DNA of 64,000 nt from Sinorhizobium chiapasense. GTDB taxonomy: Bacteria; Pseudomonadota; Alphaproteobacteria; Rhizobiales; Rhizobiaceae. A model generated the notes under the pieces. The model worked only from the letters and a program-made list of their open reading frames with translations. It searched no databases and had not been told where the DNA came from. Every line of letters starts with the position of its first letter. Position 1 is the first letter of the stretch. Where the stretch lies: the NCBI RefSeq assembly GCF_036488675.1, contig NZ_CP133150.1:186001-250000 (forward strand). The letters run 5' to 3'. Made by a program: the position numbers and the translations under genes. Shown one piece after another: positions 29,696 to 37,824 of this stretch.

Positions 29696-30454
29696 GTGCA
29701 GGGCCAGGATCTCGCGATGCTTCCGGAAATCAAGCTGATGGGTGACGTCGATGTCGCCGCGCTGTCGCCACTGCTTCGCGGCATGGCCATGACTGTTTCC
29801 TACGCCGAGACCCAGGGAGGCATCGGTCTGACCGCGTCGGGGGCGATGAACCGCAAGTTCGTCCACTGGGCCGCTGTTCACTTCGATTGGCCCGGCTACA
29901 CGTCGGACGACTTGTACAGCCTCAACAAGGTTCTCAACGAAGCCGATATGCCGCCGCTTTTGGTCGTCCGTGACATGCTCAAGCACTTACGGCTTCTTCG
30001 GCGGCGAAAGGACGTACTGGTACCAACCCAACGCGGCCGAGACTTTCTGGCGAGACCGCAGGCCTTCTTCGATCTGATCGCGACGGATTATCTTTATGCT
30101 TATATCCACTACGGGCAGACGCAGGAGGCTGTCCGTAATCGGATGCGTTGGTGGCACGTCTTTCTCAATCTTATCAATATGAAAGCAAAAACGGGCTGTT
30201 CGCTGGACGACCTGGCGAACGAGCTATTCCCGAGCGAGTCGTACCCGGAGCCAGCAGAAATGACTGTCGAAACCTGGGCGGAAAGGTCGGCGCTCCGCTA
30301 CGATGTCATTCGCCCGCTGTGCTGGCTGGGTTTGCTGCATGAAGATCGCCAGGGCCTGACGATTTGGCAGCATGGAACCTACCATAAGACACCGTTGTGG
30401 GCTGCGTGTTTAAAGCTGGAATCAGACATGCAGTCCGAGTTTATTCTCCATTGA
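29696..30454 (+). CDS. Conserved hypothetical protein, passenger of an insertion element
   Basis: A 252-residue soluble protein (start at GTG 29696, or the ATG at 29717) that I do not recognise. The C-terminal two thirds contain regularly spaced charged helices and a possible winged-helix segment (LLVVRDMLKHLRLLRRRKDVLVPTQRGRDFLARP). It has no signal peptide or membrane segments. It is enclosed with the transposase between one pair of inverted repeats and converges on it, so it moves with the element. Base composition is like the neighbouring transposase. Confidence 0.65.
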   Translation: MQGQDLAMLPEIKLMGDVDVAALSPLLRGMAMTVSYAETQGGIGLTASGAMNRKFVHWAAVHFDWPGYTSDDLYSLNKVLNEADMPPLLVVRDMLKHLRLLRRRKDVLVPTQRGRDFLARPQAFFDLIATDYLYAYIHYGQTQEAVRNRMRWWHVFLNLINMKAKTGCSLDDLANELFPSESYPEPAEMTVETWAERSALRYDVIRPLCWLGLLHEDRQGLTIWQHGTYHKTPLWAACLKLESDMQSEFILH

Positions 30455-31856
30455 ACTGTGCCGGGTAGGGTTGCCCTTGCTCCACCGGACTTCGCTGGGA
30501 AAGCGCCTGTCGCCGCCGAGTAATGACCGCTGGATCGGTCATGAAATCCGTTCGCTTGCCCGGCTTGCGGCCCCGCGGTTTGTAGCCAATCTTCTCGCTG
30601 TTCGTCTTCACGGCCGGCTTCGTCGGCTGCTCCTGACGTTCCTTGATGTAGGCCAGGACGTCACCGAGCCGCTTGTTCTCGGTGATCGCCGCATGCGTCA
30701 CCCGCTGGTCCTTGTCGAATGTTCTGTAGGGTAGGGAATGGCCCTTCCAGCGCACATCCAGCCTGCCGTCGGCAAGCGCGTAGGTCTCGACATAGCGACC
30801 GACCAGCCCGCGCGTCACCTCGGTCTCCTCCAGCATGATCCGCTGGCGCTCGTAGGAGAACGTCAACTGGGCACCGACATAACGCTGCTCACGTTTGCAC
30901 AGGACGTCGCGCAGCCGATCCGGGGCAAGGTTCAGCGGCCGATGCAGATCATCAGATCGGGCAGGGGTAACGGCAAACTGGCGGTTATAGCGCTCCATGA
31001 ACCGAGGCAGGAAAGCGTTGCCGTCGTCCATGCCGCAGATGCCCTCCAGGCGCAGATCCTTGATCAACCGGTCCTGTAGCGTCCGGTTCATCCGCTCGAC
31101 TCGGCCCTTGGCCTGGCTCGAGTTTGCGCAAAGAATCTCGATGTTTAGCTCACAAAGCGCCCGGCCGAACTGCGTCATGCGCTGACCGCCCTTGGCATCC
31201 TTCTTCGCAACCCGGAACACCGAATGCTTGTCGGAATAGAAGGCGACTGGAGCACCATGCGCCTTCAGATAGAGCTCCAGCGCCTCGAAATAGCTGAACG
31301 CACTTTCCGATCGTACAAACCGCAACTGCATCAGCTTGCCGGTCGCATCATCGATGAACACCAGCAATGAACATGGGTCACCGCGATCTTCGAACCAACG
31401 ATGCTCGGATCCATCGATTTGCACCAGTTCACCATAGGCCTCGCGCCGCAACCGCGGCTGATGAAACGTCCGCCGCTGCTTGCGCGACAACCACAGGCCG
31501 GCCTCCGCCATCCATTGGCGCAAGGTCTCGCGTGACACCGTCAGGCCATCAAGCTCCGCAAGCTTCTCGGCCGCCAGCGTCGGACCAAAGTCCACATAGC
31601 GCTCGCGCACGATCGCCATGGCATAATCGCGCACGCCATCGCAAATCCGATTGTTCGACGGGCGGCCGATCGCCTTGTGCCGGATCGATGCCGCACCGCC
31701 AGCGCTGATCCGATCCAACAGACGACGCACCTGGCGGGTACTCAGATCAAGCACATGTGCCGCCGACACCAACGTCATGCGCCCGGCGATCACCTTCGAC
31801 AAAATCTCGATCCGCTGCAGGTCACGCTCGCTCATCGCAATCAATCCCATCCGCAA
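30441..31856 (-). CDS. ISNCY-family transposase (DDE integrase core)
   Basis: About 471 residues (start at 31856 or the Met at 31835, MSERDLQRIEIL). An N-terminal helix-turn-helix (VSAAHVLDLSTRQVRRLLDRI) is followed by an integrase core: VQIDGSEHRWFEDRG supplies the first Asp, FIDDATGKLMQLRFV and AFYSDKHSVFR the second, and ANSSQAKGRVERMNRTLQDRL the Glu. The frame is intact, so the element may be active. Confidence 0.9.
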   Translation of the reverse strand: MRMGLIAMSERDLQRIEILSKVIAGRMTLVSAAHVLDLSTRQVRRLLDRISAGGAASIRHKAIGRPSNNRICDGVRDYAMAIVRERYVDFGPTLAAEKLAELDGLTVSRETLRQWMAEAGLWLSRKQRRTFHQPRLRREAYGELVQIDGSEHRWFEDRGDPCSLLVFIDDATGKLMQLRFVRSESAFSYFEALELYLKAHGAPVAFYSDKHSVFRVAKKDAKGGQRMTQFGRALCELNIEILCANSSQAKGRVERMNRTLQDRLIKDLRLEGICGMDDGNAFLPRFMERYNRQFAVTPARSDDLHRPLNLAPDRLRDVLCKREQRYVGAQLTFSYERQRIMLEETEVTRGLVGRYVETYALADGRLDVRWKGHSLPYRTFDKDQRVTHAAITENKRLGDVLAYIKERQEQPTKPAVKTNSEKIGYKPRGRKPGKRTDFMTDPAVITRRRQALSQRSPVEQGQPYPAQFNGE

Positions 31857-31967
31857 TCTCCCACGTCATTGAAAACGCGGCGAGAGTGACATTCTTACTT
31901 TGCAGAAACAGGACACTTTAACTTTGCGGTGTAAGTTCACGCCGAATTGCGACTTGCGCGTGTAATG

Positions 31968-32442
31968 CTAGCCGACACGCCGCATTTGCGCGAGCAGTTT
32001 CTTGCGGAAGACTTCGGCGGGCGTTCGGTAGCCCAAGCACTTGCGCGGTGTCGAGTTGAGCCGATCGCAGATGTCCTTCAGCTCGCCGTCGGTGATCGAC
32101 AGGGGATCCACCTCTCTCGAAAGCCATTTGCGAACTCGGCCATTGGTGTTCTCGACCGTGCCTTTCTGCCAGGGCGACTGCGGGTCGCAGAACCACGTCT
32201 GTGTTCCGATGCCAGCCTGCAGATAGGTCCATTCGCTGAACTCGGTGCCGCGGTCGAAGGTGATCGAGCGTCGAGCAGCGTGGGGCAGGGGTTGGAGCAC
32301 CTCGATCAGCCCGTCCATGATCGGCTTCGATTGCCGGTCGTTGTTGCGCAGGAAGACCGCAAAGCGGCTGACCCGCTCGACCAGTGAGGTCACGTTGGCC
32401 TTGCCGAACCTCTTGCGAAACTGAATGAGGTCGCACTCCCAT
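31968..32442 (-). pseudogene. IS30-family transposase, C-terminal part
   Basis: Minus strand: WECDLIQFRKRFGKANVTSLVERVSRF (first catalytic Asp in WECDL), then ITFDRGTEFSEW (second Asp) and DPQSPWQKGTVENTNGRVR (Glu), ending CLGYRTPAEVF. It is the direct continuation of the N-terminal part at 33804-34343, interrupted after KQFGH by the nested insertion. A small frame change near 32400 may also be present, as the conserved text moves frame there. Confidence 0.88.
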
Positions 32443-33801
32443 GTGTGGATACCCCGGGCGATGCAAGGGCTTTTCGGATAGTTTGAACGTGAGATCGGGT
32501 GCGGTCATGTGTCAGGCCTCTATTGAAGCGGCCTTCTATTTGCCGCGGGCCGGTATGGCGATGCGAAGGTCGGGTCCATATCAATGGCGCGGGCGCGAAG
32601 CCCTCTGGGAGTGCCTGGTTTTCCTGACCTCGATCTTGTCGATCCGTTGTCCTTACTTTCCGAAGTCCTCCTCACATCATCGGTAATGCTTAGTTTCGGC
32701 GTTACGCCGAAACAGGCACATCCCGATATTCCTCATCTCTTGTCATCATCGCCCAGATCGCGCGCGCTGTTTTGTTCGCAAGCGCGATCGCAACCAACAG
32801 GCGCGGTTTGCGTTCCAGCATCTGTTTGAGCCAGGATCCACTCGGCGCCCCGTTTTTCAACGCCCAGCGGATGCGCGTCATGGCTCCAATGATCAGAAGC
32901 CGTCTGATGTCGCGCTGTCCCATTTTCGATGTGCGTCCTAGTTTCTGACGACCGCCGGTCGACTTTTGTAACGGCACCAGCCCGAGCCACGCTGCGAAGT
33001 CGCGCCCGCGTTGGAAGCTGTTCATGTCCGGGCCGAAAGCTTTGATTGCCATTGCGCTGACAGGGCCGATCCCAGGCGCGGTCTGCAGACGGATCGCTTC
33101 GGGATCACGCTTGGCCTCTTCTTTCATCTGCCGCTCGACGGCAGCAATCTTTTCGTTACAACCTCGAAGCTGGTCAAGGTGAAGACGTGCGAGTTCAACG
33201 ACCAGCAAAGGCAGCGGCGTATCGGGGTGTTCGATCTCACGCTCCAGTTTCCGTACAAAAGTGAGACCGGCCGGGATGGCGACCCCATATTCCATGAGGT
33301 GGCCGCGCAATGCATTGACGATTTGGTTGCGCTGGCGGACCAAGAGATCGCGAGTCTTGAATACCATGGCCCGCGATTGCTGCTCAGCGGTTTTCACCGG
33401 CACGAAGCGCATGGTCGGTCGGACCGCAGCCTCGCTGATTGCCTCAGCATCGGCCGCATCATTCTTATGCCTTTTGACAAACGGCTTCACGTAGATCGGC
33501 GGAATAAGTCGAACCTCATGGCCCATAGCACCGATCTCTCGCCCCCAATAATGTGATGAAGCACAGGCCTCCATCGCCACGATCGTTGGCGGATGGCTCG
33601 CAAGAAAGGTGCGCAGCTGACCTCGCGTTAGCTTCTTCCGGAACAGCGGTCTGCCGGTAGCGTCTGCACCATGCAGTTGGAACACGGATTTAGCCAAGTC
33701 TATCCCGATTACAGCGGCGCTCTCCATGAATAGCTCCCATATAAACGTTGAACCTAGGCAGCATGATATATCGCGCTGCCGCCGAGGAGGGGTATCCACA
33801 C
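32443..33801. mobile_element. IS110-family element inserted in IS30
   Basis: The sequence GTGTGGATACCCC at 32443-32455 and its exact complement at 33789-33801 mark the ends. Removing the segment rejoins the IS30 transposase text KQFGH to WECDL. It contains one intact transposase gene. Inverted subterminal repeats are a trait of the IS1111-like subgroup. Confidence 0.82.
32702..33727 (-). CDS. IS110-family transposase (DEDD)
   Basis: A 341-residue transposase starting MESAAVIGIDLAKSVFQLHG (first catalytic Asp in GIDLAKS), with KRHKNDAADAEAI as the second acidic block and the transposase_20 domain LQTAPGIGPVSAMAIKAFG, RDFAAWLGLVPLQKSTGG and GQRDIRRLLIIGA. The frame runs upstream to 34060, but the family N-terminus fixes the start at 33727. 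Intact and probably active. Confidence 0.93.
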   Translation of the reverse strand: MESAAVIGIDLAKSVFQLHGADATGRPLFRKKLTRGQLRTFLASHPPTIVAMEACASSHYWGREIGAMGHEVRLIPPIYVKPFVKRHKNDAADAEAISEAAVRPTMRFVPVKTAEQQSRAMVFKTRDLLVRQRNQIVNALRGHLMEYGVAIPAGLTFVRKLEREIEHPDTPLPLLVVELARLHLDQLRGCNEKIAAVERQMKEEAKRDPEAIRLQTAPGIGPVSAMAIKAFGPDMNSFQRGRDFAAWLGLVPLQKSTGGRQKLGRTSKMGQRDIRRLLIIGAMTRIRWALKNGAPSGSWLKQMLERKPRLLVAIALANKTARAIWAMMTRDEEYRDVPVSA

Positions 33802-33803
33802 CA

Positions 33804-34343
33804 TCAATGGCCGAACTGCTTGCGTTCGGCGACAGTGTCAGGACGGTGAAGAATGTTGAGTTCCGGGCTGAAGCGGCGACCGTGACGCCGTCGGGCATGC
33901 CGCGGCCTGCGCCGCGCACGACGCTCCGGCAGGTGCCGCCACAGCTTGATGGCCTGGCCGTCTGCGGAATAGGCAAACTTGTAGATCGTCTCGTAACTGA
34001 CGCAGATCGGATGGCGCTCCAGCCGCATGCGGCCGGCGATCTGCTGTGGCGACCAGCCATGCATGATCCGCTCGATCACCGATTGGCGCACATGGGAGAA
34101 GCGGGCGAGCTTGCGCAGCTTGGCTCTGCGCTCACGTGCCATCTCGTTGGCAGTCACGCAATAGTAGCCGCTCAGATCCGGCATCTGCGGATCCTCAAAA
34201 GCATTCCGCTTGAGCTCACGGAAAATCGTCGAACGGTGCCGGCCGAGCTTCTCGGCAATGACGGTGACGCTGAGGCCGGCCGCTCGCCAGCGAGCGATCC
34301 TGCGACGTTCATCCATATCGATCTGGGAGTAGGTGCGTCTCAT
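33804..34343 (-). pseudogene. IS30-family transposase, N-terminal part
   Basis: The minus strand starts MRRTYSQIDMDERRRIARW and has the IS30 helix-turn-helix (SVTVIAEKLGRHRSTIFRELKRN) and MHGWSPQQIAGRMRLE. It stops after KQFGH where the IS110 element is inserted; the remainder is at 31968-32442. Confidence 0.9.
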
Positions 34344-34410
34344 GAGCCATTCCTTGCGTGTGATAACCCATTGGTATCTATCGCAAGTCGCACTTCATCC
34401 TTGAACCCAC

Positions 34411-36200
34411 CCGGCTACATGAGATGTCACAGCTATTTAAAGATGAGACAAAGTAGTCAACTTAGAAACGCGACATCATCCTATCGTTTATTACTGCGAT
34501 TTCAAGCGGGCATATTTGATTAATACACAGACGCAAGCCGCCGTCCGGGTGGAGCTGGTCAGGGTTGCGCAACCCGGTCGGCGGCGGATGGCTCCAGCTG
34601 CAAGATAAACTTTAGCTTTGACAGCCCGATCACTCCGCCGCTTTCAGCTGCGCAAGGGCTTGCTGGCGCTTGGCGATGACCACCGGATCCTTGGTAAAGT
34701 CCGTCTTCCGGCCAGGCTTCGTGCCGCGCTTCTGGTAGCCATTGCTCTGGCTGCCGTCGCGAATCCCGAACATATGGTCCGTCTGGCCGGTGCGACGCGG
34801 CCCGCTCTTGCTGCGCTGTTGTTCTCGCCCGGCCTGCATCTCGGCCACCACCGCCAGCATGTCATCAAGGCGCTTGTTCTCGACCACCTCCGAGCGATGG
34901 ACCGACCGTAAGGTGTCGAAGGTTCTGTAGGGCAGGGACGTCCCCTGATGGGTGATCTCGAGGCGACCATCGGGATAATCGCAGACAATAAGCTTCTTGC
35001 CGGCGAGCGCCGTGGCGAGGTCGGTCGGATCGAGGAGGAACATCACCTTGTCATAGCGCAGCGTCAGGGACTGCGACAGCTTGCGGACCTCCTTGCGGCA
35101 CATGGCGCCATCGAGGTTCTCATGCGCGGCAAACGGCCGATGCATGTCCTTCGGATTGCGCGGCGCCTTGCCAAAGCGACGATTGAAGTCGGCCATGAAC
35201 TCCGGCGCATAAGCATTGGCCGCCGCGATCGTGTCGATGCCGCGCAGCCGCAGTTCCTTGACCAGGCGATCCTGCAGCGTCTGGTTGGCGCGCTCGACGC
35301 GGCCCTTGGCCTGCGGAGTATTGGCGCAGATGATGTCGATGTTGAGCTCATAAAGGGCCCGGCCGAACTGCGTCAGGCCGCTGGTTCTGTCCTGCTTGGA
35401 AGCATGGGTGGTGCGGAAGATGCCATGCTTGTCGCTGTAAAACGCGATCGGCTTGCCCCATTGCTGCAAGTAGGCCTTCGTCGCGTGCAGATAGTCGAAG
35501 GTGTTCTCCGAGGCCGCAAAGCGCAGATGCAACAGCTTGCCGGTGGCGTCGTCGATGTAGACCAGCAGGGCGCATTTGGGACCGCGGTTCTCGAACCACC
35601 AATGAAGCGAGCCGTCGATCTGAACGAGTTCGCCGAAACAATCGCGCCGGCCGCGCGGCTGGAAGACCCGCTTCTTGCGCTCGCGTCGCGACACCCAGAT
35701 GCCGGCTTCGATCATCCATTGACGCAGCGTCTCCTTGCTAACGGCAATCCGGTGGCGTTCGAGCAGCTTCTCAGCCGCCAACGTTGGTCCGAAATCCCCA
35801 TAATGCTCACGCACCAGGTCGAGCACCAGGTTGCGGAAATCCTCGCTGTGACGTCGATTGCTCGGACGGCCGCGCTTCTTCGAGACGAGACCGTCGGCGC
35901 CGGCCAGGTCATAGGCCTGCAACAGCCGGTGAACCTGACTGCGGCTGAGACGAAGCAACGCGGCCGCCTCGACGACGGTCAGGCCGCCACCGCGAATCCG
36001 CTGGATCAGTTCAAGACGATGCAATTCCTTCTGCGACATGGTGATCAAACAAGACATGACGACTCCGAACGCTCATGGTCTCAACCACGCTTCACGTCGC
36101 CAGTCTTCCTTCCAAACGTTGACGTTTGACCAGCATCCCAAGAGGCGACGACTGTCGCATCTCTAACTGGCTCATATGTCGCATCTCTAAACTGCCGCTA
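34411..36200. mobile_element. Second ISNCY-type insertion element
   Basis: Contains one transposase gene. The flanks hold repeated motifs (AGTTTAGAGATGCGACA near 36160-36185 in complement, and AACTTAGAAACGCGACATC near 34462-34480) that resemble the multiple sub-repeat ends of this IS type. CTACATGAGA appears at both 34416 and 36189 in the same orientation, so the right-hand copy may belong to a further element remnant. Confidence 0.65.
34630..36057 (-). CDS. ISNCY-family transposase (DDE integrase core)
   Basis: About 475 residues (start 36057 or the Met at 36039). Helix-turn-helix VVEAAALLRLSRSQVHRLLQAY, then core motifs VQIDGSLHWWFENRG, YIDDATGKLLHLRF, AFYSDKHGIFRTTH and ANTPQAKGRVERANQTLQDRL. 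Same family as the transposase at 30441-31856 but clearly divergent, so it is a different element and not a recent copy. Confidence 0.9.
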   Translation of the reverse strand: MSCLITMSQKELHRLELIQRIRGGGLTVVEAAALLRLSRSQVHRLLQAYDLAGADGLVSKKRGRPSNRRHSEDFRNLVLDLVREHYGDFGPTLAAEKLLERHRIAVSKETLRQWMIEAGIWVSRRERKKRVFQPRGRRDCFGELVQIDGSLHWWFENRGPKCALLVYIDDATGKLLHLRFAASENTFDYLHATKAYLQQWGKPIAFYSDKHGIFRTTHASKQDRTSGLTQFGRALYELNIDIICANTPQAKGRVERANQTLQDRLVKELRLRGIDTIAAANAYAPEFMADFNRRFGKAPRNPKDMHRPFAAHENLDGAMCRKEVRKLSQSLTLRYDKVMFLLDPTDLATALAGKKLIVCDYPDGRLEITHQGTSLPYRTFDTLRSVHRSEVVENKRLDDMLAVVAEMQAGREQQRSKSGPRRTGQTDHMFGIRDGSQSNGYQKRGTKPGRKTDFTKDPVVIAKRQQALAQLKAAE

Positions 36201-36267
36201 CATGAGAAGATCGCATAATAACAATTATGGAACCCCAGTGCGGTTTTGCAGCTGTTGCTTTTTGCGC

Positions 36268-36993
36268 TTAAACCGCATTTTCGAAGATGACGTTGGTGTC
36301 AGTCATTGCAGCAAGCCGGTATGACCTGCATTCCATCAGATTGATGATCCGAGCCCTGTTGCCCTTTAGCCGATGCTCACCTGGCTCGCATTGGATGACC
36401 GCAGGTCTGATGCGCTCGTAGTCAATGGCCTTAACGAGATCGTGATCCAGTCCTTCGCAATCAATCGATAAGAAATCGACCTTATTGGCATATGGGGTCA
36501 ATAGTTCATTGATACCGATCGCGCTCACCTCGATATGTTCTCGGATACCTCCTATACCGTTGAAGTCGCCGAAACTTTCAATATGTGCCTTATCCACAGA
36601 GGAAAGCTCATGGGCGTTTCCGATGAAGAGCGTGGCAGACGCTTGCGGAGCGGGCAAGACAACGGATCGCACGAGAACGTCTTCCGGGCGCGCAGTGCGG
36701 ATCAGCGCTTCCAATTCAGGATTGGGTTCCACCAGAACACCTCGCGCGCCTCTTTGGTACATAAGATAGGTACTTGACGTAGAAATGGGGTGATTAGCGC
36801 CGATCTCGACATAGAACACACTGGTCCAAGATCTTTGGCTCTTGCAGAGTTTTGCAGCCAAGATTCCTTCGACAATAATGTCTTCTCCGGATTGTGCGTA
36901 ACTGGCCGGCGCGAAGTGCTTGATCTGTGAGTTCGGCAGATTGAGCCTAGCGACCTCTTGGTTTATGGACTGGTTTTCAAACTGGGACATCAT
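36268..36993 (-). CDS. FkbM-family methyltransferase
   Basis: A 241-residue SAM-dependent methyltransferase. The FkbM pattern is seen as FYVEIGANHPISTSSTYLMYQRGARGVLVEPNP (motif I and the acidic end of strand 2, quoted around residues 60-95) and FLSIDCEGLDHDLVKAID, with EPGEHRL near the end. The ATG-ATG at 36990-36993 is a sensible start; the frame remains open to 37071. FkbM enzymes methylate hydroxyl groups on sugars or secondary metabolites. With the HAD-domain protein at 37.8-40.4 kb it hints at surface-glycan or small-molecule modification. Confidence 0.85.
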   Translation of the reverse strand: MMSQFENQSINQEVARLNLPNSQIKHFAPASYAQSGEDIIVEGILAAKLCKSQRSWTSVFYVEIGANHPISTSSTYLMYQRGARGVLVEPNPELEALIRTARPEDVLVRSVVLPAPQASATLFIGNAHELSSVDKAHIESFGDFNGIGGIREHIEVSAIGINELLTPYANKVDFLSIDCEGLDHDLVKAIDYERIRPAVIQCEPGEHRLKGNRARIINLMECRSYRLAAMTDTNVIFENAV

Positions 36994-37192
36994 AGCTCGC
37001 ACTCCCACGTAACCTGCGATGTTGGGACGGGCCGCTACAAACGGTTTGTCGCGGCGCCTCTTGCTCATCATCCTTGCAATCGGCGTACCACGTACGGAAT
37101 GCGGTCTCCTTATTTAGCAAGAGTGAAATATGCGCCCGCTGGAATGGCCGCGACACATTGTCGGGTTCGCCACATCGGGTCAGGCGAGAAGA

Positions 37193-37407
37193 TGTTCTGC
37201 GACCCCAGTGCGCTCTGGCACAAAGGTGACGTGAAAAACGCCAGCAAGCGCGTCCGCCGCTTCATGCCCGGCGATACCGCTCTATGTGCTGTCAACCAAG
37301 AACAGCTCGTCGCCCTCGGCCATCATCTGAATGCGCTGCCGCGCAAGTACCTGTGCTATCGCACGCCCGCCGAGGTGTTCATGACGCATTTGCGCCACTG
37401 CGCGTAG
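37193..37407 (+). pseudogene. IS30-family transposase C-terminal remnant
   Basis: Plus-strand text FCDPSALWHKGDVKNASKRV, then LNALPRKYLCYRTPAEVF. Closely related to the remnant at 4813-5058 and truncated at almost the same point, suggesting copies of one decayed ancestor. Confidence 0.82.
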
Positions 37408-37504
37408 TGCGCTACTCTTCACACGTCAATGTTGCACTTTGGATTAGATTCCCCAAGCGAGCAAGGAAGCAAGGAATTGGGGTTCGCTTCAAACTACTGC
37501 CGGG

Positions 37505-37640
37505 CGAGCAAGCGCTCGTTGCCACCGCACTGCTCGACAGGCTCCTGCACCCCTGCACCATGCCGTCGTCGTGCAGATCGAGGGATCAAGCTATCGATTG
37601 CGTCAGCATCCCGAGCTCATGCCGGACCAAGTCGGCTCGA
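37505..37640 (+). pseudogene. IS21-family IstB C-terminal remnant
   Basis: The text VATALLDRLLHPC followed, in the next frame, by VVQIEGSSYRLRQHPELMP matches the last 35 or so residues of IstB helper ATPases of IS21 elements. A frame change separates the pieces and the ATP-binding part is gone. Confidence 0.65.
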
Positions 37641-37824
37641 AAGCGCTGATCACGCCGCCAGCCTTCACCCCGCCGTACCCCATGATGACGGTGCGCCGTA
37701 GGGCTGCCTCGCTAGACCCTGACCGACAATCTCACGCCGCTCCGGCGCAAAACTCAAAACTCCATCCTCGCCGTGTGATCACTGTCAAATGTCGGATAGA
37801 TTCAAAATTACAGCTTCGGCCCGC

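Larger units (their letters stand above)
29447..31930. mobile_element. ISNCY-type insertion element with passenger gene
   Basis: Bounded by an inverted repeat, GCAAAGTAAAAATGTCACT at 29488-29506 and its complement (18 of 19 matching) at 31885-31903, each flanked outward by further TGTCC/GACAC-type sub-repeats. Inside are a plus-strand 252-codon gene and a minus-strand transposase whose 3-prime ends overlap by 14 bases. Exact outer ends are uncertain. CTACATGAGA at the left edge recurs at 34416 and 36189. Confidence 0.7.
31932..34405. mobile_element. IS30-family element split by an IS110-family insertion
   Basis: Ends are marked by imperfect inverted repeats sharing GTTCA and TGCGACTTGCG (about 31937-31960 on the left, 34382-34406 on the right). 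The transposase gene on the minus strand is in two parts, 33804-34343 and 31968-32442, separated by a complete IS110-type element at 32443-33801. The element is packed directly between two ISNCY elements with almost no other DNA. Confidence 0.8.
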
